Notes: generated by a model not told the origin, from the sequence alone. 64,000 nt of DNA from Agromyces sp. S2-1-8 (GCF_021129215.1 NZ_JAJOLP010000001.1:3596001-3660000), one strand, 5' to 3'. Counted from the stretch's first letter, positions 1 to 9,067 are shown. A program made the numbers and translations.

Positions 1-1051
1 GCGCACCGAGCACGCCGCCGAGCGTGCCGCCCGCGACCGCCGCGATCACCACGAGGGCTCCGGGAACCGCGACCGCGCGGTTCATGATTCGGGGGCTCAG
101 CACGTACGCCTCCACCTGCATGTAGATCAGGTAGTAGATCGCCGCGGCGAGCGCGGTGTACGGCCCGGCGGCGAGGCAGACGAGCGAGATGATGACCGCA
201 CCCGTGAGGGTTCCGACGAGGGGGACCAGCGAGAAGAGGAAGGCGATGAACGCGAGCAGGATCGGCGCGGGAGCCCCGATGATCGACAGGAAGAAGAGGC
301 TCAGCACGCCGTTGACGGCGGCGAGGCTGACCTGCCCGATGACGTATCGGCCGACCGACCCGGTGATCTCCTCCGACACGTCCCGGTAGCCGGCACGCGA
401 CGACGCAGGAACGAACCGCGCCGCGTAGCGCTTCATCGAGTCGAGCGAGGCGAGGAAGTACAGGGTGAGGATCAGCACGATGGTCGCCCCGGTGAACCCG
501 CCCGCGATGCCGGCGCCGACGGCGAGGATTCCGCCGCCGAGCGAGCCGAGGTTCGCCGGATCGGCGAGCCACTCGCCGGCCGACTCGATCGCTCCCTTGA
601 TCGCGTCCTCGGACCCGGTGATGCCGTTGAGCCAGATGACGAGGTCGCTGTGCTGGGCGTTCTCGACGATCGCGGGCCAGTTCTCGATGACGTAGGTCGT
701 CTGCTCGACCACGATCGGCACGATCGTCGCGATCAGCCCGACGAACAGGCCGATCACGACGGCGAACACGATGAGGATCGCAGCCCAGCGGGGCAGCCCC
801 CGTCGCTGCATCCAGCTCACGACCGGGTCGAGGCCGAGCGCGAGGAAGAGCGCGAGCGCGACGTAGAGGATGACCGTGCCCAGCTGCCCGACGATGCCGC
901 CGAGCACGAGGGCGAGCAGCACGCCGATCGCGCCGACGAACCCGATGCGGAACGCACGGATCTTCACCTCGGGCGAGCGCGCATCGCCGTCGCTCGTCAC
1001 CTCGGCCGCGGGCGGTGGCGCCGCCGGCGCACGCTTCGTACGGATTCGCAT
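1..1051 (-). CDS. AI-2E family transporter, 3' end beyond the window
   Basis: About 350 codons are visible and the gene runs off the left edge, so the C-terminus is missing. After a short Pro/Ala-rich cytoplasmic head there are paired hydrophobic segments, a long soluble loop (about residues 110-170), then further membrane segments containing the family-typical stretch VPLVGTLTGAVI near residue 295. AI-2E family (TqsA/YdiK-like) proteins are multi-pass exporters or Na+/H+ antiporters of uncertain substrate; the name does not prove autoinducer transport. The ATG at 1051 is chosen because TAGCGT (1059-1064) lies 7 bases upstream, a leaderless-type promoter. The gene is divergent from the MFS transporter at 1156. 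Confidence 0.85.
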   Translation of the reverse strand, partial: MRIRTKRAPAAPPPAAEVTSDGDARSPEVKIRAFRIGFVGAIGVLLALVLGGIVGQLGTVILYVALALFLALGLDPVVSWMQRRGLPRWAAILIVFAVVIGLFVGLIATIVPIVVEQTTYVIENWPAIVENAQHSDLVIWLNGITGSEDAIKGAIESAGEWLADPANLGSLGGGILAVGAGIAGGFTGATIVLILTLYFLASLDSMKRYAARFVPASSRAGYRDVSEEITGSVGRYVIGQVSLAAVNGVLSLFFLSIIGAPAPILLAFIAFLFSLVPLVGTLTGAVIISLVCLAAGPYTALAAAIYYLIYMQVEAYVLSPRIMNRAVAVPGALVVIAAVAGGTLGGVLGA

Positions 1052-1155
1052 GGTGCCGACGCTACCGCCGCGCCGAGGCATCCCCCGGGAATGAAACGGA
1101 TGCCGCGGCGATTGTGATCAACGGGGCGCCGCCGCGCGCCCGGGTGAGGAGTGGC

Positions 1156-2598
1156 GTGGGCGACGCAGCAGGTGTGGGTTTCCGATCCGAGCGCGGGCCG
1201 GTGCTCATCGCGGTCATGCTCGCGACGGGGCTCATCGCGATCGACTCGACCATCCTCGCGACGGCGGTGCCGTCGATCGTGCGCGACATCGGCGGGTTCG
1301 CGCAGTTCCCGTGGCTGTTCTCCATCTACCTGCTCGCGCAGGCGGTGTCGGTGCCCGTGTACGCGAAGCTCGCCGACACCGTCGGCCGCAAGCCGATCAT
1401 GCTCGTCGGCATCGCGCTGTTCCTCGTCGGATCGGTGCTCTGCGGGTTCGCGTGGGACATGACGTCGCTCATCGTGTTCCGCGCGGTGCAGGGCCTCGGC
1501 GCCGGCGCCGTGCTGCCGGTCTCGATCACCATCACGGGCGACATCTACACGGTGCGCGAGCGCGCCAAGGTGCAGGGCTACATCGCGAGCGTGTGGGCGG
1601 CGTCGTCGGTGCTCGGCCCGACCCTCGGCGGGGTGTTCGCCGAGTTCCTGTCGTGGCGCTGGATCTTCTTCATCAACATCCCGCTCTCCCTCATCGCGGC
1701 GCTCATGCTCTGGCGGGCCTACCACGAGTCGTTCGAGCGCAAGAAGCATCGCATCGACCTGACCGGCTCGATCGTGCTGACCGTCGGGCTCACGCTCGTG
1801 ATCCTCGGCGTGCTCGAGGGCGGACAGGCCTGGGCGTGGCTCTCGTGGCAGAGTCTCGTCGCCTTCGGCGTCGGCGCCGTGCTGCTCGTCGCGTTCGTGT
1901 TCATCGAACTGCGCGCAGCCGAACCCGTGCTGCCGCTCTGGGTCTTCTCGCGCCGCCTCATCGTGACGACCTCGCTCATCTCGCTCGGCGTCGGCGCCGT
2001 GCTCATCGGGCTCACGTCGTACGTGCCGACGTTCCTCGAGATCACGGCCGACGCGACGCCCATCGTCTCGGGGCTCGCGGTCGCCGCGCTCACCCTCGGC
2101 TGGCCGATCTCGGCGTCGAACTCGGGCCGGCTGTACCTGCGCATCGGGTTCAAGAACACGGCGCTCATCGGCATCACGATCGCGGTGCTCGGCAGCATCG
2201 CGCTGTTCGCGGTGTCGTTCGTGCCGAACGTCGTGACCACGGCGATCGCGTGCTTCATCGTCGGCCTCGGCCTGGGGCTCATCGCCTCGCCGACGCTCAT
2301 CGCCGCCCAGTCGTCGGTGCCGTGGGAGGAGCGCGGCGTCGTGACCGGCGCCAACATGTTCCTGCGGTCGGTCGGCAGTGCCGTCGGCGTCGCGATCTTC
2401 GGCGCGATCGCGAACGGCGCGATCGCCCGGTCGGGACTCGGCGACCACTCCCCCGTCGCGATCCAGGCCGCGTCGGCCGCGGTGTTCTTCGCCGTCGCCG
2501 TCGCGGCGGTGCTCACGATCATCGCCGCCGTCGCGATGCCGCGCGCCCGCGTCGACGAGATCGAGCACCGCCCCGTGGAGGCCGCCGCCGCGAGCTGA
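1156..2598 (+). CDS. MFS transporter, DHA2 (EmrB/QacA-like) family
   Basis: Predicted 480 residues with many hydrophobic helices, consistent with the 14-segment DHA2 drug:H+ antiporters. The first helix carries the DHA2 signature around IDSTILATAVPSI, and the loop between helices 2 and 3 has the MFS motif LADTVGRKP. The frame is open further upstream (to 1015), but that would run into the divergent AI-2E gene. GTG at 1156 is preferred because AGGAG (1147-1151) stands just before it; GTG at 1144 is an alternative. The likely role is proton-driven export of hydrophobic drugs across the cytoplasmic membrane; the substrate cannot be told from sequence. It converges with the next gene 12 bp away. 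Confidence 0.85.
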   Translation: MGDAAGVGFRSERGPVLIAVMLATGLIAIDSTILATAVPSIVRDIGGFAQFPWLFSIYLLAQAVSVPVYAKLADTVGRKPIMLVGIALFLVGSVLCGFAWDMTSLIVFRAVQGLGAGAVLPVSITITGDIYTVRERAKVQGYIASVWAASSVLGPTLGGVFAEFLSWRWIFFINIPLSLIAALMLWRAYHESFERKKHRIDLTGSIVLTVGLTLVILGVLEGGQAWAWLSWQSLVAFGVGAVLLVAFVFIELRAAEPVLPLWVFSRRLIVTTSLISLGVGAVLIGLTSYVPTFLEITADATPIVSGLAVAALTLGWPISASNSGRLYLRIGFKNTALIGITIAVLGSIALFAVSFVPNVVTTAIACFIVGLGLGLIASPTLIAAQSSVPWEERGVVTGANMFLRSVGSAVGVAIFGAIANGAIARSGLGDHSPVAIQAASAAVFFAVAVAAVLTIIAAVAMPRARVDEIEHRPVEAAAAS

Positions 2599-2610
2599 GC
2601 CCAGCCGGTC

Positions 2611-4065
2611 TCAGTCCCAGCGGCCCGCGGGCGGCATGACCTCGCCCTCGAGGGTGCGCACCCAGCGATCGCCGGTCGCGCGGTGCTCGGCGCGAGTCGC
2701 GAAGCGGTAGTGGTAGGCCCGCACCCTGATCCAGCGCGGCGGCGCCCCGTCGAACGGGTCGTGCGCGAGCAGCGCGAGCGTCGCAGGATCGGCCGCGAGC
2801 AGCCGCTCGAGGAACACCGCGAACCACGGCTCCCACATGCGGCCGAGCGGCAGGAACCACATGAGCCAGTCGAGCCGCAGATGGTAGGGCGCCCACTGGC
2901 GCGGCAGCGCGCGCAGGTCGCCCGGCTTGCCCTTGAAGCCGTACTCCCGCCAGGAGGCATCCTCGTCGGGAACCTCGTCGTCGGTGCCCTCGACGACGAT
3001 CTCGATGCGCCGCGTCGTGACGGTGCCGAACGCGCCGTAGGCGTTCACGAGCATCCACCGGTTGAAGCTCGCGTTCATGAGCTGGCGGTGCGCGAACAGG
3101 TTGCGCAGCGGCCACCAGCTGAGCACGACGATCAGCGCGCCCACCGCGAGCACCACGATCGTGAACCAGAGCGGCGAGCCCGAGGCATCCGAACCGAGGT
3201 CGGCCGGAATCGCGGGGATCAGCCAGTGCCACACCGGATCGGTGATCGCCGAGGCCGCGAGCACGACCGTGATCCAGTTGAGCCAGGCGAAATTGCCGGT
3301 GACGATGAGCCACAGCTGCGTGAGGATGACGACCGCCGCGGCCGCCGAGCCCGCCGGCCCCGGCACGAACAGCAGGAACGGCACCACGAGCTGCGCGAAG
3401 TGGTTGCCGAGCACCTCGCCCCGATGGAACCACGGCGGCAGCAGGTGCGCCTGCCTGCTGAGCGGGCCGGGCATCGGCTGCGTCTCGTGGTGGTACATGA
3501 GCGCGGTGAGGTCGCGCCACTCGCGCCCGCCGCGGATCTTGATCATGCCCGCCCCGAACTCGAGCCGGAAGACGAGCCACCACACCGCGACGATCGTCAC
3601 GACCGGCGGCGGCACCTCGTCGGAGCCGAGGAACGCGACCGTGAAGAGCGCCTCGCACAGCAGCATCTCCCACCCGAAGCCGTAGAAGGTCTGGCCGACG
3701 TTCACGATCGACAGGTACAGCACCCACAGCGCGAGGAACAGCACGAGCGGCAGCCAGGGCGGCCCCAGTTGCGGCAGGCCGGCGACGAGGGATGCCGCGA
3801 GCACGATGCCGGCCGCGGCGACGACCACGAGCCGACGATCGGAGTACCCCCAGCGGAAGAGGCTCGGCCCCCGCAGTCGCGCACCGGGCGCACTCGCCCG
3901 GCGCAGGAGTTCGGGCACCGGCAGCAGGCCGCGCTCGCCGAGCAGCGGCCGGAACTGGTTCAGCGTCGAGACGAACGCGACCACGGCGAGCGCCGCGACG
4001 CCGCGCTGCAGCACCTGGCGGGCGACCTCGTAGTCGTGCGCGTCGAACCAGGCGGTCCAGTCCAC
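2611..4065 (-). CDS. Lipase maturation factor (LMF1)-like membrane protein
   Basis: The 484 residues match the bacterial lipase maturation factor family in length and layout: N-terminal WTAWFDAHDYEVARQVLQR, five or more membrane segments, the conserved FRLEFGAGMIKIRGG block (about residues 160-175) and a soluble C-terminal part with WLMWFLPLGRMWEPWF. In animals LMF1 matures secreted lipases in the ER; the bacterial role is unknown. Start is GTG at 4065, chosen because TAGCGT (4072-4077) stands exactly 6 bases upstream, implying a leaderless mRNA. The preceding oxidoreductase ends 67 bp upstream, so this gene probably has its own promoter. Confidence 0.8.
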   Translation of the reverse strand: MDWTAWFDAHDYEVARQVLQRGVAALAVVAFVSTLNQFRPLLGERGLLPVPELLRRASAPGARLRGPSLFRWGYSDRRLVVVAAAGIVLAASLVAGLPQLGPPWLPLVLFLALWVLYLSIVNVGQTFYGFGWEMLLCEALFTVAFLGSDEVPPPVVTIVAVWWLVFRLEFGAGMIKIRGGREWRDLTALMYHHETQPMPGPLSRQAHLLPPWFHRGEVLGNHFAQLVVPFLLFVPGPAGSAAAAVVILTQLWLIVTGNFAWLNWITVVLAASAITDPVWHWLIPAIPADLGSDASGSPLWFTIVVLAVGALIVVLSWWPLRNLFAHRQLMNASFNRWMLVNAYGAFGTVTTRRIEIVVEGTDDEVPDEDASWREYGFKGKPGDLRALPRQWAPYHLRLDWLMWFLPLGRMWEPWFAVFLERLLAADPATLALLAHDPFDGAPPRWIRVRAYHYRFATRAEHRATGDRWVRTLEGEVMPPAGRWD

Positions 4066-4132
4066 ATGTCCACGCTACGCCCGGGCCCGTCGGGCGAATA
4101 GGAGCGGAACCGCCTCGAGACTTCAGAGCCCC

Positions 4133-5596
4133 TCAGGCGCCGATGCCGAACCGCTCCTTGAGCGCGAGCTTCGCCGCGTACCACCCGTTCATGCCGTGCA
4201 CGGCCGGCCCCGGCGGGGTCGCGCTCGAGCACAGGTACACCCCCTCGACGGGTGTGCGCCATGGCGCCGTCGACACCACGGGCCGCTTGACGAGCTGTGC
4301 GAGCGTGAGCTCCCCCGAGTAGATGTCGCCGCCGACGTAGTTCGCGTTGTACGCGCCGACCTCGGCCGCCGAGCTCGCGGCCGACGCGAGCACGACGTCG
4401 CGGAACCCCGGTGCGAACCGCTCGACGGCGGCGGTCACGAGCTCGGTCGCGTCGAGCGTCGACCCGGCCGGCACGTGCGTGTACGCCCAGAGCACGTGCT
4501 TGCCGGCGGGTGCGCGGGTCGCGTCGACCACGCTCGGCTGGCAGACGAGCACGTAGGGATGCCTCGGCGCCCCGCCGTGCCCCGACACCTGCAGGCTCAC
4601 CCCGGGTTGCAGGCCTCGCGCGACCGCGTTCTCGGCGAGCGCGATCTCGCGCCGGCTGCCGCCGACGTGCACGGTCGGCGCGAGCCTTACGGCGGGGTTC
4701 GCCCACGGAACCGGCCCGTCGAGCGCGAAGTCGACCTTCGCGATGCCCGAACCGTAGCGGTAGCGGCGGAGTGCCCGTTCGTAGCGGCCCGGCAGGTCGG
4801 CCGAGAACAGCAGCTCGGGCGACGTGTCGAGCAGCACCGCCCGCGAGCCCGAGACCTCGTCGAGCGCGCGAACGGGCGCGTCGGTCACGATCTCGGCGCC
4901 GCGCTCGCGCAGCTCGGCGACGAGCGCGTCGGCGATCGCCTGGGACCCGCCGACGGGCAGTCCCCACCCGACACCGTGGCCGTGCATCGCGAGCAGGAGC
5001 CCGGCGCCGGCCGAGGCGAGCGAGGGCATCGCGCCCGCGGCATGCGCGACGACCCCGGTGAGCAGCGCGGGGGCGACGTCGCCCCTGAAGCGCGAGTTCC
5101 ACGCGGCCGTGCCCTGTTCGAGCGCACGCAGCCCGAACCGCACGGCGGCGATCGGGTCGCGCGGCACCTGCAGCAGCTGCGAACCGGTGAACGCGACAAC
5201 CCCCCGCTGGCGGGCGAGCAGCGGTGCGACGAGGCGGCGCCACGCCGGACCGTCGACGCCGAGCCCGTCGGCCGTGCGGTCGAGGTCGCGCCAGGCGATG
5301 CCGGCCCGCCCGCCGGGCAGCGGATGGGCGTACGAGACCTCGGGCACGACCCACTCGGGGGCATGCGGGCCGTCGATGAGGCCGAGCTTGTGGAAGACGG
5401 GCGAGGCGAGCCCGGCGGGGTGCACGGCCGAGCACACGTCATGCCGGAACCCGGGCAGGGTGAGTTCGGCGGTGCGCACCCCGCCGCCGAGCGTCGGGGC
5501 GGCCTCGAGCACGCGAACCGAGAGGCCGGCCCGGGCGGCGACGACCGCGGCGACGAGGCCGTTCGGCCCCGAGCCCACGACGGTGAGGTCGGCCAC
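4133..5596 (-). CDS. Phytoene dehydrogenase-like FAD-dependent oxidoreductase
   Basis: Predicted 487 residues. The N-terminus VADLTVVGSGPNGLVAAV is a dinucleotide-binding GxGxxG fold, followed by VLEAAPTLGGGVRT, typical of CrtI/NAD(P)-FAD oxidoreductases. The C-terminal PGPAVHGMNGWYAAK block is the family's second FAD-contact motif. GTG at 5596 is chosen because it places the Rossmann strand at the N-terminus and follows the NUDIX stop (5599-5601) by only 2 bp, so the two genes are co-transcribed. Whether the substrate is a carotenoid is not shown: no phytoene synthase or prenyl transferase is nearby. Confidence 0.85.
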   Translation of the reverse strand: MADLTVVGSGPNGLVAAVVAARAGLSVRVLEAAPTLGGGVRTAELTLPGFRHDVCSAVHPAGLASPVFHKLGLIDGPHAPEWVVPEVSYAHPLPGGRAGIAWRDLDRTADGLGVDGPAWRRLVAPLLARQRGVVAFTGSQLLQVPRDPIAAVRFGLRALEQGTAAWNSRFRGDVAPALLTGVVAHAAGAMPSLASAGAGLLLAMHGHGVGWGLPVGGSQAIADALVAELRERGAEIVTDAPVRALDEVSGSRAVLLDTSPELLFSADLPGRYERALRRYRYGSGIAKVDFALDGPVPWANPAVRLAPTVHVGGSRREIALAENAVARGLQPGVSLQVSGHGGAPRHPYVLVCQPSVVDATRAPAGKHVLWAYTHVPAGSTLDATELVTAAVERFAPGFRDVVLASAASSAAEVGAYNANYVGGDIYSGELTLAQLVKRPVVSTAPWRTPVEGVYLCSSATPPGPAVHGMNGWYAAKLALKERFGIGA

Positions 5597-5598
5597 GG

Positions 5599-6300
5599 TC
5601 AGAACTCGCGCTGGTAGACCCAGGGCAGGCGGTCCATCAGCAGCCGGTGCCGGTGGCCCCTCGCGCCCGACACCTCGTCGTCCTCCTGCCAGAGCACCAT
5701 GCGCCGGGCGTCGTCGCGACGCGCCACGTACTCGAGCACGTCGCCCGAGGCGAAGGCGGTGAGCGCGTGGTCGACCGAGTCGACGCCCGCGAGGCCGTGC
5801 AACGTGACCCACGTCGGCGGCCAGAGCGTGAGCTCGCCCGCCGCGTGCCGCTCGAGCGCGTCGGCCGGCCGCAGCCAGTCGACCGCGACGACCTCGTCTG
5901 CGGCGAGCCGGAACTCGCCGTCGGGCACGCGCACCGCGAAGAACGTGGTGGTGAGCTGCTTGGGCGCCCCCTTCGGCGGCGTCCACCGCGAGAACGGCAC
6001 GAGCTCGTCGGCGGCGAGCACGAGACCCACCTCCTCGGCGACCTCTCGCACCGCGGCACGCCGGGCGGCGTCGATGCCGTCGCGCGGCGTGCCGTGCAGG
6101 TCGCCGTCGTCGACGGCACCGCCGGGGAACACCCAGGCGCCCGCGAACGAGCCGCGATCGCTCGGCCGTTCGGCGAGGAGCACCTCGACGCCGAGCTCGC
6201 CGTCCCTCAGCAGCACGACGGTGGCGGCGGAGCCGGTGGCGGGCGGGGCGGCGACGGAGACGGAGGTGGAGGTGGACCGGGACTCGGGCACGGTGTCCAT
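5599..6300 (-). CDS. NUDIX hydrolase
   Basis: The 233 residues contain a Nudix box around residues 60-85 (GGAVDDGD... then AAVREVAEEVGLV), which binds Mg2+ and cleaves nucleoside-diphosphate-X bonds. The layout resembles the CoA-pyrophosphatase/NUDT19-type subgroup, with inserted sequence before the REVAEEVG helix. ATG at 6300 is preceded at 6 bases by TAGGCT (6307-6312), a leaderless promoter, so it leads the operon with the oxidoreductase 2 bp downstream. It is divergent from the MBL hydrolase, whose own -10 box is 47 bp away. The substrate is not identifiable. Confidence 0.85.
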   Translation of the reverse strand: MDTVPESRSTSTSVSVAAPPATGSAATVVLLRDGELGVEVLLAERPSDRGSFAGAWVFPGGAVDDGDLHGTPRDGIDAARRAAVREVAEEVGLVLAADELVPFSRWTPPKGAPKQLTTTFFAVRVPDGEFRLAADEVVAVDWLRPADALERHAAGELTLWPPTWVTLHGLAGVDSVDHALTAFASGDVLEYVARRDDARRMVLWQEDDEVSGARGHRHRLLMDRLPWVYQREF

Positions 6301-6371
6301 CCCTTCAGCCTAAGCCGGTGGCCGCGGCCGGGCCAGACCTCGTGCGCCGAGGCCGCCGCTACACTGCCGAC

Positions 6372-7208
6372 ATGCAGGAGCCCGCCGACCAGCCGCACGT
6401 CGACCCCGCGGGGCCGTCGCGATTCGCGCGCGCCGTGCTGGCGCCGAACCCCGGCCCGATGACGCTCGACGGCACGAACAGCTACGTGCTGCAGGCGCCC
6501 GGCGCGCGCACGAGCGTCGTCGTCGACCCGGGGCCCGCCGATGCCGGCCACCTCGCCCGCCTCGCCGCCGCTCCCGTCGAACTCGTGCTCATCACCCATC
6601 ATCACGCCGACCACACCGAGGCGATCGACGCGTTCGCCCGGCTGACCGGGGCTCCGGTGCGCGCGATCGACCCGACGTTCTGCCGCGACGCCGCCCCCCT
6701 CGCCGACGGCGAGCGCATCGTCGCCGCCGGCCTGGCGCTCGAAGTCGTCGCCACCCCCGGTCACACGCGCGACTCGGTGTGCTTCGCACTGCTCGGCGAA
6801 GCCGGTGCGAGCGCCGGAGCCGCCGCCGACGCAGACCCGCCGCGCGCGGTGCTCACGGGCGACACCGTGCTCGGCCGGGGCACGACGATCATCGCCGATC
6901 CCGACGGGGCGCTCGGCCCGTACCTCGGTTCGCTCGAGCGCCTGCGCGCGATCGGCACCCCCGGCCCGGTCGCGGTCCTGCCGGGCCACGGCCCCGAGCT
7001 GCCCGACCTCGCCGCGATCTGCGACGCGTATCTCGCCCACCGCGCCGAGCGACTCGACCAGGTGCGCGCCGCGCTCGCCCGGCTCGGCGCGGATGCGACG
7101 GTCGGCGAGGTCACCGATCTCGTCTACGCCGACACGGATGCCTCGGTGCGGGGTGCGGCCGAGGCATCCATGCGCGCCCAGTTGGCGTACCTGCGCGACC
7201 TGGCCTGA
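6372..7208 (+). CDS. MBL-fold metallo-hydrolase (LACTB2-like)
   Basis: Predicted 278 residues. The metal-binding motif HHHADHTEA lies near residue 75, GHTRDS near 125 and LTGDTVLG near 160, followed by a C-terminal winged-helix segment as in LACTB2/RNase-type beta-lactamase-fold hydrolases. The frame is open to 6318, but ATG 6372 is chosen because TACACT (6360-6365) is exactly 6 bases upstream. The family includes endoribonucleases and thioester hydrolases; the actual reaction is unknown. It ends against a bidirectional terminator shared with the next, convergent gene. Confidence 0.85.
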   Translation: MQEPADQPHVDPAGPSRFARAVLAPNPGPMTLDGTNSYVLQAPGARTSVVVDPGPADAGHLARLAAAPVELVLITHHHADHTEAIDAFARLTGAPVRAIDPTFCRDAAPLADGERIVAAGLALEVVATPGHTRDSVCFALLGEAGASAGAAADADPPRAVLTGDTVLGRGTTIIADPDGALGPYLGSLERLRAIGTPGPVAVLPGHGPELPDLAAICDAYLAHRAERLDQVRAALARLGADATVGEVTDLVYADTDASVRGAAEASMRAQLAYLRDLA

Positions 7209-7223
7209 CGCCCCCTCCGACGC

Positions 7224-7259
7224 CGAATCGCCCGGCTCCGCGGGGAACCGGGCGATTCG
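7224..7259. terminator. Bidirectional terminator between convergent genes
   Basis: Arms CGAATCGCCCGG (7224-7235) and CCGGGCGATTCG (7248-7259) are perfectly complementary, with an inner TCC/GGA pairing around GCGG. It sits between the MBL stop (7208) and the convergent oxidoreductase stop (7283) and can serve both. Confidence 0.8.
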
Positions 7260-7282
7260 ATCGATACGGCGAGGTGCGGAGG

Positions 7283-7855
7283 TCAGGCCGCGACGGCGAA
7301 GCCGCCGGTCCAGCCGATCTTCTCCTGCACGGCGAGCGTGAGCTGGAGGAAGCCGATCGACTCGAGCTCGCGGGCCCGCTTCAGGGCACCGGCGTCGATC
7401 GCCTTGACGCCGCCGGCGCGCACGACGTCGATGAGGGCCTGCTTGGCCACCGCGTCGTCGCCCGCGACGAGCACCGTCGTCTCCTCGTCGCCCACGGTCT
7501 TCGAGGCGAGGGTCGCGGCGAAGTTCGTGTTGAACGCCTTGAGCACGCGCGACTCGGGCAGCAGCTCGGCGAGCTCGGCGGCCTTCGAGCTGTCGGAAGC
7601 GGGAACCAGCGAGTCGAACGTCTCGAAGTCCAGCGGGTTGGTGATGTCGACGACGATCTTGCCGGCGAGCTCGGCGCGGCGCGCCTCGGCGATCTCGGCG
7701 ATCGCGAAGTGGGGCACGGCGAGCACGACGATGTCGCCCGTGACCGGCTGCGAGAGATCGCGGCCGAGCACTTCGACGCTGTTGCCGCCTGCGGCGACGA
7801 TGCCCCCGATGGCCTGGCCCATGTTGCCGTTCCCGATGATGCTGACGGTCGTCAT
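7283..7855 (-). CDS. NADPH-dependent F420 reductase-like / NAD(P)-binding oxidoreductase
   Basis: Predicted 190 residues. The N-terminus MTTVSIIGNGNMGQAIGG is the GxGxMG Rossmann motif of the F420H2:NADP oxidoreductase (Npd/FNO, PF03807) family; VVDITNPLDFETFD and KAFNTNFAATL are also family blocks. It may pass hydride between NADPH and F420 or act on another small substrate. The start at 7855 has AGGAAAG upstream. It is divergently arranged with a MarR regulator, and two inverted repeats lie in the shared 102-bp promoter region, so MarR control is likely. Confidence 0.8.
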   Translation of the reverse strand: MTTVSIIGNGNMGQAIGGIVAAGGNSVEVLGRDLSQPVTGDIVVLAVPHFAIAEIAEARRAELAGKIVVDITNPLDFETFDSLVPASDSSKAAELAELLPESRVLKAFNTNFAATLASKTVGDEETTVLVAGDDAVAKQALIDVVRAGGVKAIDAGALKRARELESIGFLQLTLAVQEKIGWTGGFAVAA

Positions 7856-7890
7856 TGTCTTTCCTCCCCGCGCCTCGTCGACGCGATTAC

Positions 7891-7938
7891 TTGTTTCGAC
7901 AACCATCACTCTAGGGCAAATAAGTTGTCCCGTCAACT
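7891..7938. promoter_or_regulatory. Probable MarR operator region in divergent promoter
   Basis: Two inverted repeats lie between the divergent genes: TTGT-TTCG-ACAA (7891-7902) and AGTTG-TCCCGT-CAACT (7923-7938). The second overlaps the likely -35 TTGTCC (7925-7930) of marR, so binding would block its promoter. Their position suggests autoregulation by the adjacent MarR protein and co-control of the oxidoreductase. Confidence 0.6.
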
Positions 7939-7957
7939 ATTGCGGTAGACTGGCCGC

Positions 7958-8482
7958 ATGACCGACGACACGAAGTGGCTCAACGCCGAGGAATCGGCGG
8001 CGTGGGTGCGCCTCATCGCCGTCGCCGAGCTCCTGCCCGGCGCGCTCGACGCGCAGCTGCTGCGCGACGCCGGGCTCACCCACTTCGAGTACGTCGCGCT
8101 CATGGCGCTCGCCGACGCCCCCTCGCGCACGATGCGCATGACCGAGCTCGCCTCCCGCACGAATGCGACACTGCCGAGGTTGTCGCACGTCGCCCGCCGG
8201 CTCGAGGAGCGCGGCCTGATCCGCCGCTTCCCGTGTCCCGAAGACCGTCGCGCCACGAACGCGACCATCACCGAGGCCGGGCTCGACCTCATGGCCGAGG
8301 CGGCGCCCGGGCACGTCGACACCGTGCGCGCCAACGTGTTCGACGCGCTCACGGCCGAGCAGCTCGAGCAGCTCTACGTCATCGCCGGCGCCGTGCTCGC
8401 GAAGCTCGACCCCGACGAGCGGCTCACCGCGACGTCGTGCCAGTTCAGCGAGGGCCCGGTCGTCCGCACCCTCGCGGGGTAG
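7958..8482 (+). CDS. MarR family transcriptional regulator
   Basis: The 174 residues have the winged-helix MarR layout: dimerisation helix with LRDAGLTHFEYVALMAL, recognition helices MTELASRTNATLPRLSHVARRLEERGLIRR (about residues 62-92), and the wing with CPEDRRATNATITEAG. MarR proteins are usually repressors released by phenolic or oxidising ligands. The ATG at 7958 has TAGACT (7946-7951) exactly 6 bases upstream, so the mRNA is predicted to be leaderless. The target is most likely the divergent F420-reductase-like gene and itself. Confidence 0.9.
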   Translation: MTDDTKWLNAEESAAWVRLIAVAELLPGALDAQLLRDAGLTHFEYVALMALADAPSRTMRMTELASRTNATLPRLSHVARRLEERGLIRRFPCPEDRRATNATITEAGLDLMAEAAPGHVDTVRANVFDALTAEQLEQLYVIAGAVLAKLDPDERLTATSCQFSEGPVVRTLAG

Positions 8483-8652
8483 TGGCCTCGATTCGCTGAG
8501 GCCTCCCGAGCTCGTCGGGAGTGCGCCCTGCCGGCTTCACCCGCCTGGGCGCCGGTGCCGCGGAGACTCCGCGTAGATCCCGCACGCGGGGTTAGCCGGT
8601 CCCCCGCATGGACTCCGGTCCCGCGTACGGGCATTGCCGATCCCGCGTGCGG

Positions 8653-8750
8653 GCGCCGGTCCGTCGCGTGGGAATCGTCGATCCCTCCCTTCAGCGCCGG
8701 CCCGTCGCGTGGGAATCGTCGATCCGTCCCTTGAACGCCGGTCCGTCGCG
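8653..8750. repeat. 41-bp direct repeat, 2.4 copies
   Basis: Units 8653-8693 and 8694-8734 differ at only a few positions, followed by a partial third copy. Each begins GCGCCGGYCCGTCGCGTGGG. The head of the unit resembles the 19-bp family that follows, suggesting one grew from the other. Confidence 0.8.
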
Positions 8751-8753
8751 TGG

Positions 8754-8867
8754 GGCGCCGGTTCCACGCGTCGGCGCCGGTTCCACGCGTCGGCATCGGT
8801 TCCACGCGTCGGCGCCGGTTCCACGCGTCGGCATCGGTTCCACGCGTCGGCGTCGGTTCCACGCGTC
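8754..8867. repeat. 19-bp tandem repeat, 6 copies
   Basis: Six consecutive units begin at 8754, 8773, 8792, 8811, 8830 and 8849. The unit is GGCRYCGGTTCCACGCGTC, varying only in the RY dinucleotide. A degenerate seventh unit follows at 8868, and looser relatives (CCGATCCCGCGTGCGGGCG) precede from about 8600. Confidence 0.9.
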
Positions 8868-8904
8868 GGCGTCGATCCTGCGTGGACATCGCTCCGGGGA
8901 ACGA

Positions 8905-9024
8905 GGACACAAGTCCACAACTCCACACCCCTGCAGGACACAAGTCCACAACTCCACACCCCTGCAGGACACAAGTCCACAACTCCACACCCCTGCAGGA
9001 CACAAGTCCACAACTCCACACGTC
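8905..9024. repeat. 31-bp tandem repeat, about 3.8 identical copies
   Basis: Units 8905-8935, 8936-8966 and 8967-8997 are identical, and a fourth begins at 8998 and diverges after CTCCACAC. The core is CACAAGTCCACAACTCCACA followed by CCCCTGCAGGA. A near-identical core with the same 31-bp period occurs at 41207-41299. Confidence 0.95.
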
Positions 9025-9067
9025 TTCCCAATGAGGCCCCGCCACCTGGCGGGCCAGCGAGGAGCGA

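Noticed and set aside
1015-1155. Longer start for the MFS transporter
   Set aside because: It would extend across the promoter into the coding sequence of the divergent AI-2E gene.
997-2568. 523-codon open frame opposite the MFS gene
   Set aside because: Arg/Asp/His-rich shadow of a GC-rich coding strand; the other strand has clear MFS helices.
8905-9024. CRISPR array
   Set aside because: Units are directly adjacent with no unique spacers, and no cas genes are in the window.
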